DNA of 64,000 nucleotides from Leuctra nigra (Eukaryota; Arthropoda; Insecta; Plecoptera; Leuctridae): NCBI GenBank assembly GCA_934045905.1, contig OW203761.1, forward strand, positions 32,600,964 through 32,664,963, in the 5' to 3' direction. The translations under genes were made by a program, and so were the position numbers. The notes under the pieces were generated by a model that saw only the letters and a program-made list of their open reading frames with translations, did not search any database and had not been told where the DNA came from. Of the stretch, positions 12,801 to 23,727 are shown in pieces (position 1 is the first letter of the stretch; each line of letters starts with the position of its first letter).

Positions 12801-15800
12801 GGGGCTATACAGAGCGGAGCCGGCTAAATATAACCAGGCGACATATGAGAGTACGACATTGCCAAGAGAAACAGCATCGACACTCCCGCGTTAGTACACA
12901 CCTACCAGACACTACCATACACATTAATACTTCAAGCACGGAATTAGTTTTAACATTTTCTTGCTAATTTTTAAAACAAATTAATAATTATGTACATCAA
13001 TTTAAAAAATAAATGTGATTTTCTGGGCACAACGACAAAATGTACTGTAGGTACAGTGTGCATGTGACCTGTGTGCTTATTGGCTCGAGTCTCAATCAGG
13101 TGATGTTATCACGACCTTGTAATGCTTAGCAAATGATGTGATTGTTTCTTGATACAATAACACGTGAAAATGACTGCTGTCATTAGTTCTTTGGCCAGGC
13201 GAGGATATATTTGTCAAGTCCGGAAAGAGAAGAATGAAGGAAAATGGATGGTATTATCATTGACCGTACACGATATAAAGTTACGTACCAATCTCGAATC
13301 TCGACGGCATTATTTCCTCCAAGTTGCTAAATTTACATATTTTAAAATTATTGGTAAACTTTGATTTTTCCAAAATAGGTACCTAGCAGAAGTAGTGTGT
13401 AGTCTCCTACCATCCTACTACTCATCCTAACGTAATGGCTCTCACTCAAGAACTCTTCATAACATCTTTGGCTCAATGATTTCAAGGAGAGATGAGTCTG
13501 TGTCTGCATTCCACGCCTGGCATGAATCACGTGTGCAATTCATTCCGAATTGATCACAGAAATTTGTCATCGGTCGGCTATATTCGGAAGTTGCTTGGTC
13601 ATGTGATCTATTTATGGAACTTCCATCCTGGAAAGATCAACTAATAGCGGGAAAACCATCGCGCCACGCCCACTTTATCCGGAGGTGGGCGTTAGGCCGA
13701 CCAATTTAAATCCAGTGTCGGCATAAAATTAGCATATTTTCAGACGCGAGGCTCTCACGTAGATTGGTGTTAGTGCAAGCACGATAATGGCTTCAACAAT
13801 CAATATCACTAATCAATACGCCTAACCATGTCAAGTCAACTATGAAAAGATCGTCTATGAACTAATGTGGAACGGCGGATATATCTCCACTCGACGTCTG
13901 CGACGCCGCGACGACCTACAAAAAGCGTCGTGACGCCATGTGCCAGAATACGCGAGTCACGCCACTTTCTTCGAATAAGCCATGTCCGGCATTGCTGCAT
14001 TTAGAGTAGTAGGCTTATCCAGATCGAGACAATCCCTTCCTTCTCTCTCACAACCGCAGAGATTTCCTTGTGTTGTATGCAATACCTACTCCATACTTTT
14101 ATGTGAAACTCTGAGAATGACAGTTGAACCCTTGAAATATTAAATACAATGATGATAGTAGTATCATTCTTTCTTATCGTACCATTTTATCACAATCACG
14201 TCATGTCCAATTTTTTAGAAGTAAAACAAGTATGTATTCGTTCATTATAAAATATGTAACCTAGGTAGGTGCCTAATTTTTGCATTCTATTATTTCATAT
14301 TTGGAACAAGTTGGTAGGTACCTACGTAACTACTTCATATTGGTCTAAAAACTCCGCAACTTTTAATATCCTGTAATTGGAATTTAATGTGCCATTCGTT
14401 CTGAGACAAATTTCTCAATTTTTTAATCGATTATCGAGTGTTTAGATGGGCTATCTCTTAGGTAAACATTTGTCAAACTGAAATCAATGATGGCCTATGA
14501 TGAGACTTGATTGGCGACATTGCACTAAGATTGGATACTGTCAAGTCATCGTCAATAAATGTAGTAACATACTATACAAAAAATACACCAAATATTGGAA
14601 TGAACCTTCGCAGGTAAGTTATTATATCGTTTACCAACAATTAACTTGGGTAATTATACAATAGAATGTTTTCTCAACAACTGGCAAGGTCATTCTAGTA
14701 ATTCTTTGCGACGTCTCCAGTTTACAACTTCGCCACTTCTTCCTACGTAAGTAGTCGATAACCTTGACATTGAATATATGGCTGGATATGTAATTTAACT
14801 TACCTGCGTATACAATTTTCTTTAGTCCAAGTACTACTTCATTTCGCTATTGTAATGGTAGCTATAGCACTATAGGATATTATCTTGATCATATTCTAGT
14901 ACGAAATTATATTACACAATAAGCAGTTTCTAATTTACCTAAGTCATAAAAATGCACAATGTCATAAAGTAAAACTGATTTCTAGCAATCGTAAGCAAAA
15001 CAATAATTCTCGTTTGTTATTATTAACAAATACTCATGAAAAATACAAAGGTGTCCAATGTCCATATTTTTACAAGGCAAGGACATAATATTTGGGATTC
15101 ACTCACACCGATTTTAGTCAGTCTGCCAAACACTGCCAAATGACTGACAAGGTGGAAGTGTGTCGAGGTCAAGTGGACTACGCTTTGCTAATTATTTAAC
15201 ACAGACTTGCTTGTGTAAGAATGAAGACGTTCTGACTAGACACACTCAAATGACTTAGCAGTCACCACAAGGGTAGAATAAGAAGCAGTAGTCACAGAAA
15301 GTGACGCTGCTGTTAGAAGTTGAATGGGACCACATGGGACACGCTACGCATGATGATCCAAAGTTCCAAACCAGTCATCTTAGAAGAACCTGACCATCGA
15401 TCGATACGTAGCGACTGCATTTTCACTTGCTCCATGGTTACATATAAATTGTAAAATGGAAAGGCACCTAATAATAGTTTTGATAAAACCGAAAAGTTTA
15501 TTTCCAGAAAATAAATCCATGGAAAACAGTATTTTATTTGCAATAAGTTGAGGCAACATTCAATTAACTAATTATATTGCCCTGAGGTGATACTGCCCAG
15601 ACATTGGTTCCCAGCTTTCAAGTGAACATCGCTTTTTAGTTTTTATCACCACGCGGAAGTTTACAAGTTTTTTCGAGTATTACGTCAATTCGCATTGAAT
15701 ACAAAAATGCATACTTTCATAATTAAAGTAATTACCACTTGTGTAGTTAGTGGAACGATTGATCTATTCTACGTAAATGTACTCCAACCAGGATATACTT

Positions 15801-17278
15801 TAAATCACATTGCGATTGCGTGATATCTGATCGATAATTGCTCCTCAACACGAACTGCAATGCATCAATAGTAAAATGAGATCAGTGATCTGAAGCCGAC
15901 CTGATAGGTGAGCGTGGGCAAGGTCCACATAATGCAAGGTCATCGAATTACTAACTAAAATGCAATATTTCGGACGTTTACAAATCTCAACATCCTGACT
16001 AGATCCTGAGGTAACATTTTTTCCTCCGAATCTCGGCATTCATTCGAGGTAAAAACCGGTTTCAGTCCGTGACCTCAAACACCTGACTACTGACGTCACC
16101 ATCGTATGATTCTGTTCCAACCAATCAGAATCGTCCCCGACGGCGGGCTCGACGTGGGTTGGGTAATCGGGGGCCACATGTACACTCTAAAGGGTGGGGC
16201 AGCAGTGAGTGAATCAACAGCCGGCATGAAAACAGAAATGCACTCATATCAAGAGATGAGCAGTGTCAACTCAAAAGATGACTAAAAAATTAATCCCATT
16301 GAAAAGAGTGTAGCCTACTTTTGTTTACCGTACCCGTGTCAATAATGGTAGGAGTTAGACTTAGTCCACGGGTGGTAAATAAAATAAATATAACAATGTG
16401 TTGGGTTCCTACTTCCTACTACTCTTCGACCCATTTTATTTTAAATGTGTACTTTCGGGGTGGGTTTGAAACGTGGACTTTCGTGAGGGGAACCCTTTGA
16501 CACTATGATTCAATGTTGAATCATATGGTTGAATGAAGACCATTACGAACAATTAAACTATTCAGAGTACATTAGACGAGTGTGGGAGAGATTAATTCTG
16601 TTTGGGCAGCTGCATAACCGCTTAGCCAAACATGTGCATCAAATTCATAAAAAAGCGACAAGTTTAAAGGCGAGGGTGGGGGGACACTAGTTGAACAACC
16701 TTCGCAGGCTGTACAATTTAGGGACATCCTTTTGTCATGATAATTTATGGAAAGTCATTGTGAAATGTACAATTCCCATTGAAAATCAATGTTCTAATAA
16801 CAGAGTTAGCTGCAATGCAACCGACTTTCAGACATTGACCAGTTTATGATCTCTAGTTTATGAGACAGCACTTTCTACCGACCAATAAATAAGAGCAAAC
16901 ATTTTAATAATATTGATGTCCCACTGACGTTTAGTGTAACCAAAAAGGGGTGTGTCGTGTTCACAAATAATCAAGTAAAACAACACAATTTAATGATAAA
17001 TTAGCCTTACCTGCTACCGTAAATCTATCCATGTAATTGATGAGGTTGACAAAGCACAGAATAGCAATAGTAAGCCATTCTCTCTTTGAAACACTGCTAA
17101 ATGTATCTTTGTCATCTTTGATGATATTGACATTTGAACTGGATGTCGCTAATGATGGATCAGAACTATCGCCGTCGTCTCCCATTAACTGTTGGTGGGA
17201 GGTGTTCGATGGAATACCTGCCGGCTCCATATTCAATATTTTTAAGTGATGTTTGTCAATAAGTTTCTGCCCAGGCAT
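546..17278 (-). CDS. spin: Spinster-like MFS transporter (partial, 3' exons beyond left edge)
   Basis: Sphingolipid/lysophospholipid-type major facilitator of late endosomes and lysosomes (family knowledge: Spns1/spinster, needed for lysosome reformation and growth control). Coding exons, in transcript order: 17011-17278, 4497-4693, 3876-4027, 2533-2736, 2101-2235, then one of two alternatives, 866-1127 or 546-807. All junctions are GT-AG and phases agree (1,0,2,2,2,0), giving 406 in-frame codons. The start is the first ATG after an in-frame TGA. Residues 1-66 are polar and cytosolic; the first membrane segment begins near [17 protein letters not shown] (about 69-85). MFS motif [11 protein letters not shown], sits at about 125-134, and the family signature [16 protein letters not shown] lies in the third exon. 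The window ends after [10 protein letters not shown] / [10 protein letters not shown]; in relatives about 100-200 further residues follow, including a PTRR-type loop, and these must be left of base 1. Intron 1 is about 12.3 kb. Family assignment is very secure; orthology to fly spin versus vertebrate SPNS1-3 is inferred. Confidence 0.93.
866..1127 (-). CDS. spin: spinster alternative exon 6a
   Basis: Exon of 262 nt with a CAG acceptor and GTGAGT donor. It enters in phase 2 and leaves in phase 0, encoding residues from [13 protein letters not shown] to [10 protein letters not shown]. It covers two to three membrane segments of the C-terminal half of the transporter, with a basic loop ([12 protein letters not shown]) between them. 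It aligns without gaps to the exon at 546-807, with 50 of 87 residues identical by hand count. Loop and mid-helix residues differ most (KSTAGCFLM here, YNYATVMVV in the partner). Only one of the pair can be used per transcript without a frameshift. Confidence 0.9.
1474..1588. repeat. foldback hairpin in intron 5 of spinster
   Basis: Two arms of about 55 bp meet at ACATG/CATGT near 1530. The arms share AAACTAGATGGTTCATACTC and its complement, with a few mismatches toward the centre. It has no coding capacity and looks like a MITE or simple foldback. It lies in the intron just upstream of the two alternative exons, so the RNA hairpin would sit on the pre-mRNA near the choice point. Confidence 0.8.
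3150..3375 (+). repeat. retroposon 3' end with A-rich tail
   Basis: A sequence ending in ACCAATAAAAAAATAAAAAAAAAATAAA, preceded by a GC-rich hairpin (GCCGC..AGCC TTTT GGCT..GCGGC at about 3270-3299). This is the form of a non-LTR retrotransposon 3' UTR with an A-rich tail. No reverse transcriptase is visible next to it, so it is a 5'-truncated copy or a SINE. It lies inside a spinster intron. Confidence 0.45.
6279..6509 (-). pseudogene. small basic ORF, transposon-like fragment
   Basis: A 76-codon ORF starting [19 protein letters not shown], very rich in Arg/Lys/Asn, with [18 protein letters not shown] near the end. Short basic repeats of the type ETPxQxAARxxxNRxR are familiar from N-terminal regions of Helitron-like and other multicopy insect proteins. 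It stands alone inside intron 1 of spinster with no helicase or endonuclease domain nearby. I read it as a fragment of a mobile-element gene; it may also be a chance ORF. Confidence 0.3.
6286..6316. repeat. short perfect hairpin
   Basis: Arms GCAATACCCGCT and AGCGGGTATTGC (12 bp, perfect) with a 7-base loop. It overlaps the last codons of the small basic ORF on the minus strand. Function unknown. Confidence 0.6.
7660..7810 (+). repeat. retroposon fragment with poly-A (family C, copy 1)
   Basis: Contains GTGTGCAAAATTTCAGGTCGATCGGT, a 20-A run at 7734-7753 and the palindromic phrase GTCGCTCGCTTCGCTCGCTC. Related blocks occur at 24655-24850 and 60590-60720. The shared order is a sentence-like AATTTnnnCACACA block, an A/C-rich run, then a GCTCGCT block. 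This indicates a dispersed non-LTR or SINE family. Confidence 0.45.
11656..11748. mobile_element. short MITE, copy 1 (GGTCGGTGTCAGGCAAAGATG)
   Basis: A block of about 93 bp whose ends are imperfect inverted repeats (GGTCGGTGTCAGGCAAAG at left; CATTTGCCCCTCCTCGATC at right). The core CCCATGCTAGAGCGGGTTCA is shared with a better-preserved copy at 25397-25492. It is non-coding and sits in spinster intron 1. Confidence 0.65.
12083..12177 (+). repeat. SINE family B fragment
   Basis: Diverged copy sharing the GGGAAGGT..CCC, ACGACCGCC, CCTTCCCA, ATCATCATCT and CATTCATCCGTCGC blocks in the same order as the longer copy at 30480-30712. Both ends are truncated and there is no coding potential. Confidence 0.55.
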
Positions 17279-17283
17279 ATATG

Positions 17284-17337
17284 CTAACAGCAAACACGAA
17301 GCACCATGCACGAGAGCTGCTCACTGAATGACGCCAT
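17284..17337 (-). other. upstream ORF in the spinster 5' leader
   Basis: A 17-codon ORF opens at an ATG in good context (CAAAATGG) and stops at TAG six bases before the spinster start codon, in a different frame. If the leader is transcribed from upstream of 17337, ribosomes would meet it first. Such a placement is typical of translational control, but it is only a prediction because the transcription start is unknown. Confidence 0.4.
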
Positions 17338-18809
17338 TTTGAACAAACGCGTGTTTTAACGGAAAAGCAAAAAAGTGGGGATGCGCGCGTCGCATATCAA
17401 GTAAGTAGCCAAATCTCACGGGAGATAGCGCAACTCACACTATCAATACTCAGTCACAGCCTTGTTTATATTTTCTCTCAAAGTGTGGGAAGATTCAAAC
17501 AACCATCGCTACACTACATTTTTAGGATCTCAAGATTCATGAATCTAAAATTGCATGGACAACGAATACAAGAGATCAAAATTATTATCATACAAAATAT
17601 GATGGAATATTACAAATCCATTGAAATTCATTCCTCAAATGTTTTAGCATGTTCAACACACATCAAAACAAGGCCAAAACAAAGAGTAATAATAATAAAT
17701 ATACAAATACAAAATATAATTCCAATATAACGTCCATAGTATTTTCAGCCCCTCTTTCCCCTTTTGTATTAATTGAATCACATATTCAAGAAAGGGCATA
17801 AGTCCTTGGTAAGTAGTTCTTAGATAAATACTAATAAAATTTGTAGATTTAAAAAAATGTTACAGTATTGATTCAAATACTAAAAATTATTAGCTTTTAA
17901 ACCTGTTTTTAGATTAGTTATTTAAACCTTACAACACCTCTATTTTATTTATTTTTTGCTCTGGACTTTGCACTTACTTGAACACAAGTTTATTTTCCCA
18001 GAACAGTACATGTACTAAAAATGTTCAAACTAATGCTACATCATATTATATTTTTGCTCAAATATAATTTATCCCAGAAAAAAAACACTCCGTGTAAAAA
18101 AAGCAGCCAAGTCTCTTTACTTTAAAAAAATTAATCAACACTGAAAAGGAGTGAAAGAGAAGACAGGTCAATGATATTTTCAAATATTAATCTTATCTTT
18201 GATCTAATATAATAATATAAACATCGAGAAATACTTTAAAAATTGACTTAGCGTATCGTTTTATAAAGACTATTTAAAAGTTTTTAAGTTTAAAATACTT
18301 CTTTTAAAGATTTAAAGTTTAAAATACTTTTTTAAAGATTTAAAGTTTTTTAAGTTAGATTATTTATTTCCATCCCATGTAGGTTACGGCCTTATTCCCT
18401 TTCTTCAGGATATGTTCATCTATCTTCAATAATGAGATTTCCACATTAAAGTCGATTTCGTAATTTTGATTTTGTAATTTTAACTAAATAAATGGGTTCT
18501 CTAGAAGATTCTATTTTTGAAATAAATAAAACGTACATCTTATAGTCATGGAAAGGGATTTTAAGCTCTTAAAGTGAACATTGACCTTGTCAGATAATTT
18601 TCTGCTCAGGTAAACAATAATATCTACTTTTTGTGATGTTCTATTATTAAAAATAATTTGAAGTTTAGATCCGCTTTGTGAGCAAAATCTCAACGAGATC
18701 TTTTCATGATAAAATCAAAGGAAATATCAAGAGAAAATCATATAAAACGACTGAAGTGCTTTCCTAAATAACAATATTAATATTGCTCCGGAATTTCAAG
18801 TAGCTTTCA

Positions 18810-18999
18810 AATAGACCGTTTTAAATATTATCTCGATGGCTCTGCTTTCTAAGAAAAATCATATGCAGTTTGATTTCCAGACACCTTAGTCCCTGTTTCA
18901 ACAATAGGTAAAACAGGGACTAAGGTGTCTGGAAATAATACTGCATATGATTTTTCTTAGAAAGCAGAGCCACCGAGATAATATTTAAAATGGTCTATT
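18810..18999. mobile_element. nearly perfect 190-bp hairpin (MITE)
   Basis: Arms of 89 bp (18810-18898 and 18911-18999) are complementary except for a few positions, with a 12-base loop. The ends read AATAGACCGTTTTAAATATT and its complement. Such high arm identity implies recent mobility or gene conversion. No clear target duplication was seen; TA lies at both boundaries. It could feed small-RNA production if transcribed. Confidence 0.85.
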
Positions 19000-21289
19000 C
19001 TGATGACATAACGTGTAATAAAAAAGCAAGGTCAGAGAAATGCTTCTTTCTTACATTTAAATTTGCAGAATAAATTTGAGATAATGTCACTGTGCTTATG
19101 CATCAAATCAAGCTATCATTTAAAAATTTCGGCATTAAAACTAAAAATATTCTTGGGTATAAAAATAGTAGGTATATGAAATTTGCTAATGAAATTTGCC
19201 AAAAATAGTCAGCGTTTTCATCCCAAACTCCTAATTTATCCCAATCTCCTTTGATTTAGATGTCAAAGAGTTACAATCCTTAAATAAACCATGATTATAC
19301 TTTCCTGTAAAAGAATCATTTTATTTACTACTCTGCCTTCTCATTATAGGAAATAAAATGTAAAACAAGAATAATATCCATAATAAACACCTCGTCTACT
19401 CTGCAGTAAGTATTATGTTAATGAGTGCTATGAATGGTGGCATGGCATTGAAATGGTTCTCTCAGGCATAACTAGAACTATGCATGCTCGAAGATTTTCA
19501 CACTCAATGAATAACACTCACATCATGTGCTCAGGAACTGAAGCATCACAGCCTTCGCACTCGCACACATGACTCATGATTTATATTGACGGAGATTTTG
19601 AAAATTGAACAATACTATCTATACCTACCATGAGATGAGAAAATTGCGAATATAATCCAAGCAAAAGCATAACTCTATGGTAGAAGTTTCCATCTGTTGG
19701 TATGATGTCAAGACATGGCAGACATGGTCAAGGACATGGTAACATGGCAGATGCCAATATCTATTCCACAATAAATCAATCAAGTGCTCCAGTTCTGCAT
19801 CTTCCTGTCACCAGAGCTCACCTAAATCGATCTGTGACTAGAGCTGTGTGACTAAATCAAACGTGCTAGGAGATTTTGGACCAAGGCGGTGGATAAAAAT
19901 AATGCATGATGTGTCTGCCCAAATATTGCTAAGCAATACAAAAATCTCATTTTACTCTCATAACCTCATTAACCTCATACTCATTGTGTATAGATTTATT
20001 GACACAAGTACCTATGCAGAGTCGACTCGATTTCATCCATAAAATCCATGTTATAATATGTTAAAATAAAAATATAATAAGAATAGCTCACGGTCTTGTA
20101 GTGTTGAGGATTGCCATCCGCAAAATATACTTGCGGACGCAAATTTCTTTTGAGCATGAGGCTGCAAACTGAGCAAAATAGGATGAGTTTTAATTATGAA
20201 TAATATAGATTGAAACACTTACAAACAATAGGTTGAGAGATCTTGTAAAGAAGACAGATCATCGATCATCACTCATAGTCATATGGCACAATAAATATCG
20301 TCCCATATTTAACCATATAGATTTGATACAGCCCTAAGATGGCAAATGCATTTTTTCGCAACGTAAAAATATCCCAAGAGCTATAATTAGACTATTTGCG
20401 TCTTTTCATCACCATCCCTCGATGTTTAGATAACAGATCATTCGCCATTCCTGATATTAAATAATCCACAACATATGTGAAAATTAAATATTATTATTCC
20501 TATAACATATTTTATAGTTTTTACTTTATGGGAATGAACCTCTTTGCATTATCACTTTTTTCGAAAAGAATTTCGCAAATAGGTTATGCATTATTTTAAG
20601 TGAACTGCAATTGGCCAATGTAAATGAGATTGCATATTTGTATTGTTCACTCTGGCTCATGAGTATCAAAAATATGAAGTATTAATTAATTCTGACATAA
20701 TGATGCAAGTATAACCTATGCAATTCAACTACAATTATCTTCTATAAATGTGTGAATAAATGAAACGCAAACATGAATCTTTAGCTGCAGCAAATTCTCA
20801 TTGTCTGTATATAGGTATACTTACTATTCCGTAATTATAATGTCTAATTCATACAACGTGAACAGAAATAATTCCAAATTCTTAAATATTGTAAAAACAA
20901 GCTTTTAGTCAAGTAGATACATAAATAAATATATTTATATAAACCTGTAAAACTATATCGATAAGTCATAATATGGTTTAAATTAGATATTTAGAATTGC
21001 AAACAGTAAATCATCCAATCTGAGATGTCAGAAAAGAGTTTTCCCAAGAGTTTCGAAGCGCAGAGTTATAAATCAAAGTGATCAGTAACCTCAACTAGGT
21101 ATAGTTCTTATCTTGATGCAGTATGTACGTAATTATATGGAAGAATTACTTTTTCAAACGAAAGAGAGTGTTTTTACCAATAGATGATTCTATTGTACTT
21201 CAGAAAATCCTGATTACTTTATGACTTATGGATTGAATGGCAATGAAAAAAATTGTTTTAAACACAATGTTTCACAACGGCTGGTGTGT

Positions 21290-21690
21290 GTACCCAACGG
21301 CTGGTGTGTTGGATACCTCGGTTCTCGTTAGATCACCGAGGTTAAGCAACATTGAGCGCGGTCAGAGGTTGGATGGGTGACCATTCAACTCGGCCTTGCC
21401 AGGTTGCTGCCGTTGGGTCAGAGAGACTGGGGTGTTTGGGGGTCAGTGTGACGACCTCCCTCCACCTGTTATCAGTCTCTCGACGGCGCGGGTTGTGGAG
21501 GCCTGTGCTGTGAATGTTACACCGTCCTTCGGAAGGGACGTTAAGCCGTTGGTCCCCTTGGTATCTTTCGTCAGGAGTAGGCTACATGCCGGTACCGGGT
21601 TTCCTCTCCTCCCTTCTCTATATTACATTCTCACTAGTGGAGCCTGGCTCTGTTGAGAATATAGACTTAATAATATAGACTTAATAATAA
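21290..21690 (+). mobile_element. 5S rRNA-derived SINE, copy 1
   Basis: The head at about 21310-21402 matches 5S rRNA in order: CGGTTCTCG, GATCACCGAGGTTAAGCAAC, GAGCGCGGT and TTGGATGGGTGACC. These contain the internal box A, intermediate element and box C of a pol III type 1 promoter. A non-5S body follows, with CCTTCGGAAGGGACGTTAAG near 21530 and CTCACTAGTGGAGCCTGGCTC near 21640. The tail is a duplicated AATATAGACTTA unit. The head is too diverged, and fused to unrelated DNA, to be a 5S gene. Relatives: 44445-44928 and 59128-59265. Confidence 0.82.
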
Positions 21691-21967
21691 GAATATACCT
21701 CGTGTTACGTCATCATCAGTTTCCTTCAATTCAGCTGCCTGTCAATGTAACATTGAAACAAAGGCCATGTAGTGAAAAACTATATCATCATGAATTTATT
21801 ATATCTGAATCCAAAAATTATCTTAGGACCACCTCTTATTCAACAGTATCAATTTCAGGAAGATTGTATACTAATTCTCATGGGATTTCTAGCGCTTTGT
21901 AGCTTTAACCTTGTCTGTGTTTCTCAAAGCTGGTTTCTGATTGGCTCACGCAATTTGAAGTAAGGCA

Positions 21968-21973
21968 TATAAA
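21968..21973 (+). promoter_or_regulatory. TATA box of the cuticle protein gene
   Basis: TATAAA lies 30 bp upstream of GCAGTTGG (A at 21998), an arthropod initiator-like sequence. A leader of about 80 bases would then precede the ATG at 22078. Spacing and position are those of a focused insect promoter, common for cuticle genes. Confidence 0.65.
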
Positions 21974-22077
21974 CCGAATGAGTGCTAAAACAATTGCAGT
22001 TGGTAATTGTGAGGTGATTTACAAAGACGAACAAAGGAAATTAGAATTTCTACTTCTGACTATTTTCATCATTAGTC

Positions 22078-22598
22078 ATGTTGAAATTATTGGTAGTGAT
22101 TTTAGGAGTGTCTTTTATTTCATTAATTGATGCGCGACCTCAAGACCAGCTATCAAAATCGCGAGTGCCAGAAAAATACGCACCAATGCCGGTGAGTGAA
22201 CTATTTACAGAAAGCGTCGAATGATGAACGTATTTTTAAATATCTCTAAGAATCAACATTAGTGATTCTTTCCAGATAACTTGTGTCAGCTTGAATGATT
22301 TCAAACAAATAATCAATGAAAGTGTCTATAGTTCTTGTAGTCGATGTTGCTTTGTGTGTGGTGTTGATTGATTGGTGATTTTCAGTACGAGAACTACTGG
22401 AAAGTCGAAGATCCGCCATCCAACAACTATTATGGTCAACGAGAAATCGGCAACGAGTTGGGACGCGTTGAAGGCAGTTACTACGTCCTATTACCAGATG
22501 GAAGACTTATGACAGTTACATATTATGTCGAAGGAGACAGTGGATTTGTTTCAAAAATATCGTTCCAAAAGGATGCGAAACCCTTCGGAGGGAGATAA
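22078..22598 (+). CDS. RR-type cuticular protein (CPR family, pro-resilin-like)
   Basis: Structural protein of the exoskeleton, secreted and chitin-binding (family knowledge: Rebers-Riddiford domain). Exon 1 is 22078-22191, ending at GTGAGT; exon 2 is 22386-22598, after TTCAG. The junction is phase 0 and the product 108 aa. A signal peptide is clear: MLKLLVVILGVSFISLIDA, cleaved before RPQ. The short intron right after the signal-peptide region is the classic layout of insect cuticle genes. Residues about 62-104 carry the R&R consensus: GRVEGSYYVLLPDGRL, then VTYYVEGDSGFV, matching the G-x-Y-x-x-x-x-PDG..V.Y.AD..GF pattern of RR-2 or pro-resilin-like members. The protein is small and lacks long AAPA or GGYGG repeats. 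TATA and initiator lie just upstream. No canonical AATAAA was seen close to the stop. Confidence 0.92.
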
Positions 22599-23246
22599 TG
22601 TCATCAATGAAGAACACCTGTGATTTCCGAACACTTTTTATTTTTTAATAATAGCAAGTTTTTACGACACCATGAATATAATTTACAGTGCTCAAATTGA
22701 GGCGACATTTACAAAAAGAACCATAGTCTTAATAACCTGATTTCGGATAAGTAAAGACAATTCTTGTACAGTCGTATGTATGACTATGGAGAAATTGACA
22801 ATCTAGGTAGTTACAAACTGAAGATTCATGACTACGATCGCTTTTTGTTGAAGAAGAGCCAGGAGTGTCAAGAAAGATCCAAAGAAAATGAGTATGTACA
22901 ATGGTACATTTTTCGTATCAATAACGTTTTTTTTTTTAACATTTTGGACTATGTTTGTTTTTTGTAAATAACGCCTGAACTGCATAACATAATGCAGACC
23001 ATATTTATTATTTTTGTCATTTGTCATTTTGTATTTTGACATTAATAATCCAGCTTATTATGTTATTGCTGAATATCATTCCTTACCACCTTACATATTC
23101 TACCCGTCCTACTAGTCCCTGAGCCGTAGCTGAGCCCTGACAATATGGTCATAATTCCAGTGAAAATCGCCAGAAAACAGATGAAATTTCGAAAGTTTAC
23201 CGCCCTAAAGTCAATGATGGGAAGTTTCATCTGATTGGTTCAACCT

Positions 23247-23564
23247 GGAGGCCAAGTCTTGAAACTTACGCCTTCAGGACGCAAACGCTCTAGGACGTCA
23301 TAAAGTCCCATTTACTGTAAGAATGATGACCTTGAAATCTACCTTTAACTGTTTAGCTTAATTTTGAATAAGGTTTTAAGACTGTATAATATCTGTTATA
23401 ATAATTATAATGTTAATAAATTGTTTGCAATAGATTGCTGGATGACAATCAAATAAGTGGCTTCAATTAATGTTTCAATGGCGATCATTCTTACAGTAAA
23501 TGGGACTTGTTGACGTCCTAAAGCGTTTGCGTCCTGAAAGCGTAAGTTTCAAGACTTGGCCTCC
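23247..23564. mobile_element. 318-bp MITE upstream of geminin
   Basis: Terminal inverted repeats of about 80 bp: 23247-23330 reads GGAGGCCAAGTCTTGAAACT onward, and 23484-23564 is its complement with scattered mismatches. Shared inner phrases include AGGACGCAAACGCT, AGGACGTCA and CCCATTTACTGTAAGAATGAT. The AT-rich core has no coding capacity. The right end lies about 160 bp from the geminin start codon, so it sits in or next to the promoter. Confidence 0.85.
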
Positions 23565-23610
23565 TGTTGACAGGGGACGGACGTGACGACGACGTGACGT
23601 AAGCAGCAGC

Positions 23611-23630
23611 TTTTCCCGCTGTTTCCCGCC
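23611..23630 (+). promoter_or_regulatory. paired E2F-like sites before geminin
   Basis: TTTTCCCGC and TTTCCCGCC, 2 bp apart, match the E2F consensus TTTSSCGC. They lie about 100 bp upstream of the geminin ATG. Just before them, TGACGT occurs within GACGTGACGACGACGTGACGT (CRE/ATF-like). Geminin is an E2F-regulated gene in animals, which fits. Confidence 0.6.
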
Positions 23631-23727
23631 ACTCGCCAGTCGCCCTTGGTTTTATTCGTTGTTATTGCAAGTAAAGTAGTCTCGTAATTGCGTAAATAAT
23701 TTTACGGTTTCTTTAAAAAGTTCGAAC

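Larger units (their letters stand above)
4694..17010 (-). other. spin: spinster intron 1 (12.3 kb) with repeats
   Basis: The intron runs from a GTAAG donor to an acceptor ending GACAG, joining phase 1 codon halves into glycine 90. Inside I see a small basic ORF at 6279-6509 and a 12-bp-arm hairpin at 6286-6316. There is also a poly-A repeat near 7660-7810, a SINE-like fragment at 12083-12177 and a MITE at 11656-11748. I found no conserved nested gene, and long parts (8-11 kb, 13-16.9 kb) show nothing I can name. Confidence 0.75.
17338..21960. other. intergenic region between spinster and the cuticle gene
   Basis: The two genes are head to head with about 4.7 kb between coding starts. The spinster promoter should lie just right of 17338, but I see no clear TATA. 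A 190-bp hairpin (18810-18999) and a 5S-derived SINE (21290-21690) are inside. The rest is AT-rich with no ORF showing splice-flanked conserved sequence. Confidence 0.6.

Noticed and set aside
21310..21402. 5S rRNA gene
   Set aside because: Only part of 5S is present, with many changes, and it is fused to a SINE body repeated elsewhere in the window.
21396..21656. 86-codon ORF beginning MPGCCRWVRETGV
   Set aside because: It lies entirely within the 5S-derived SINE; not a gene.
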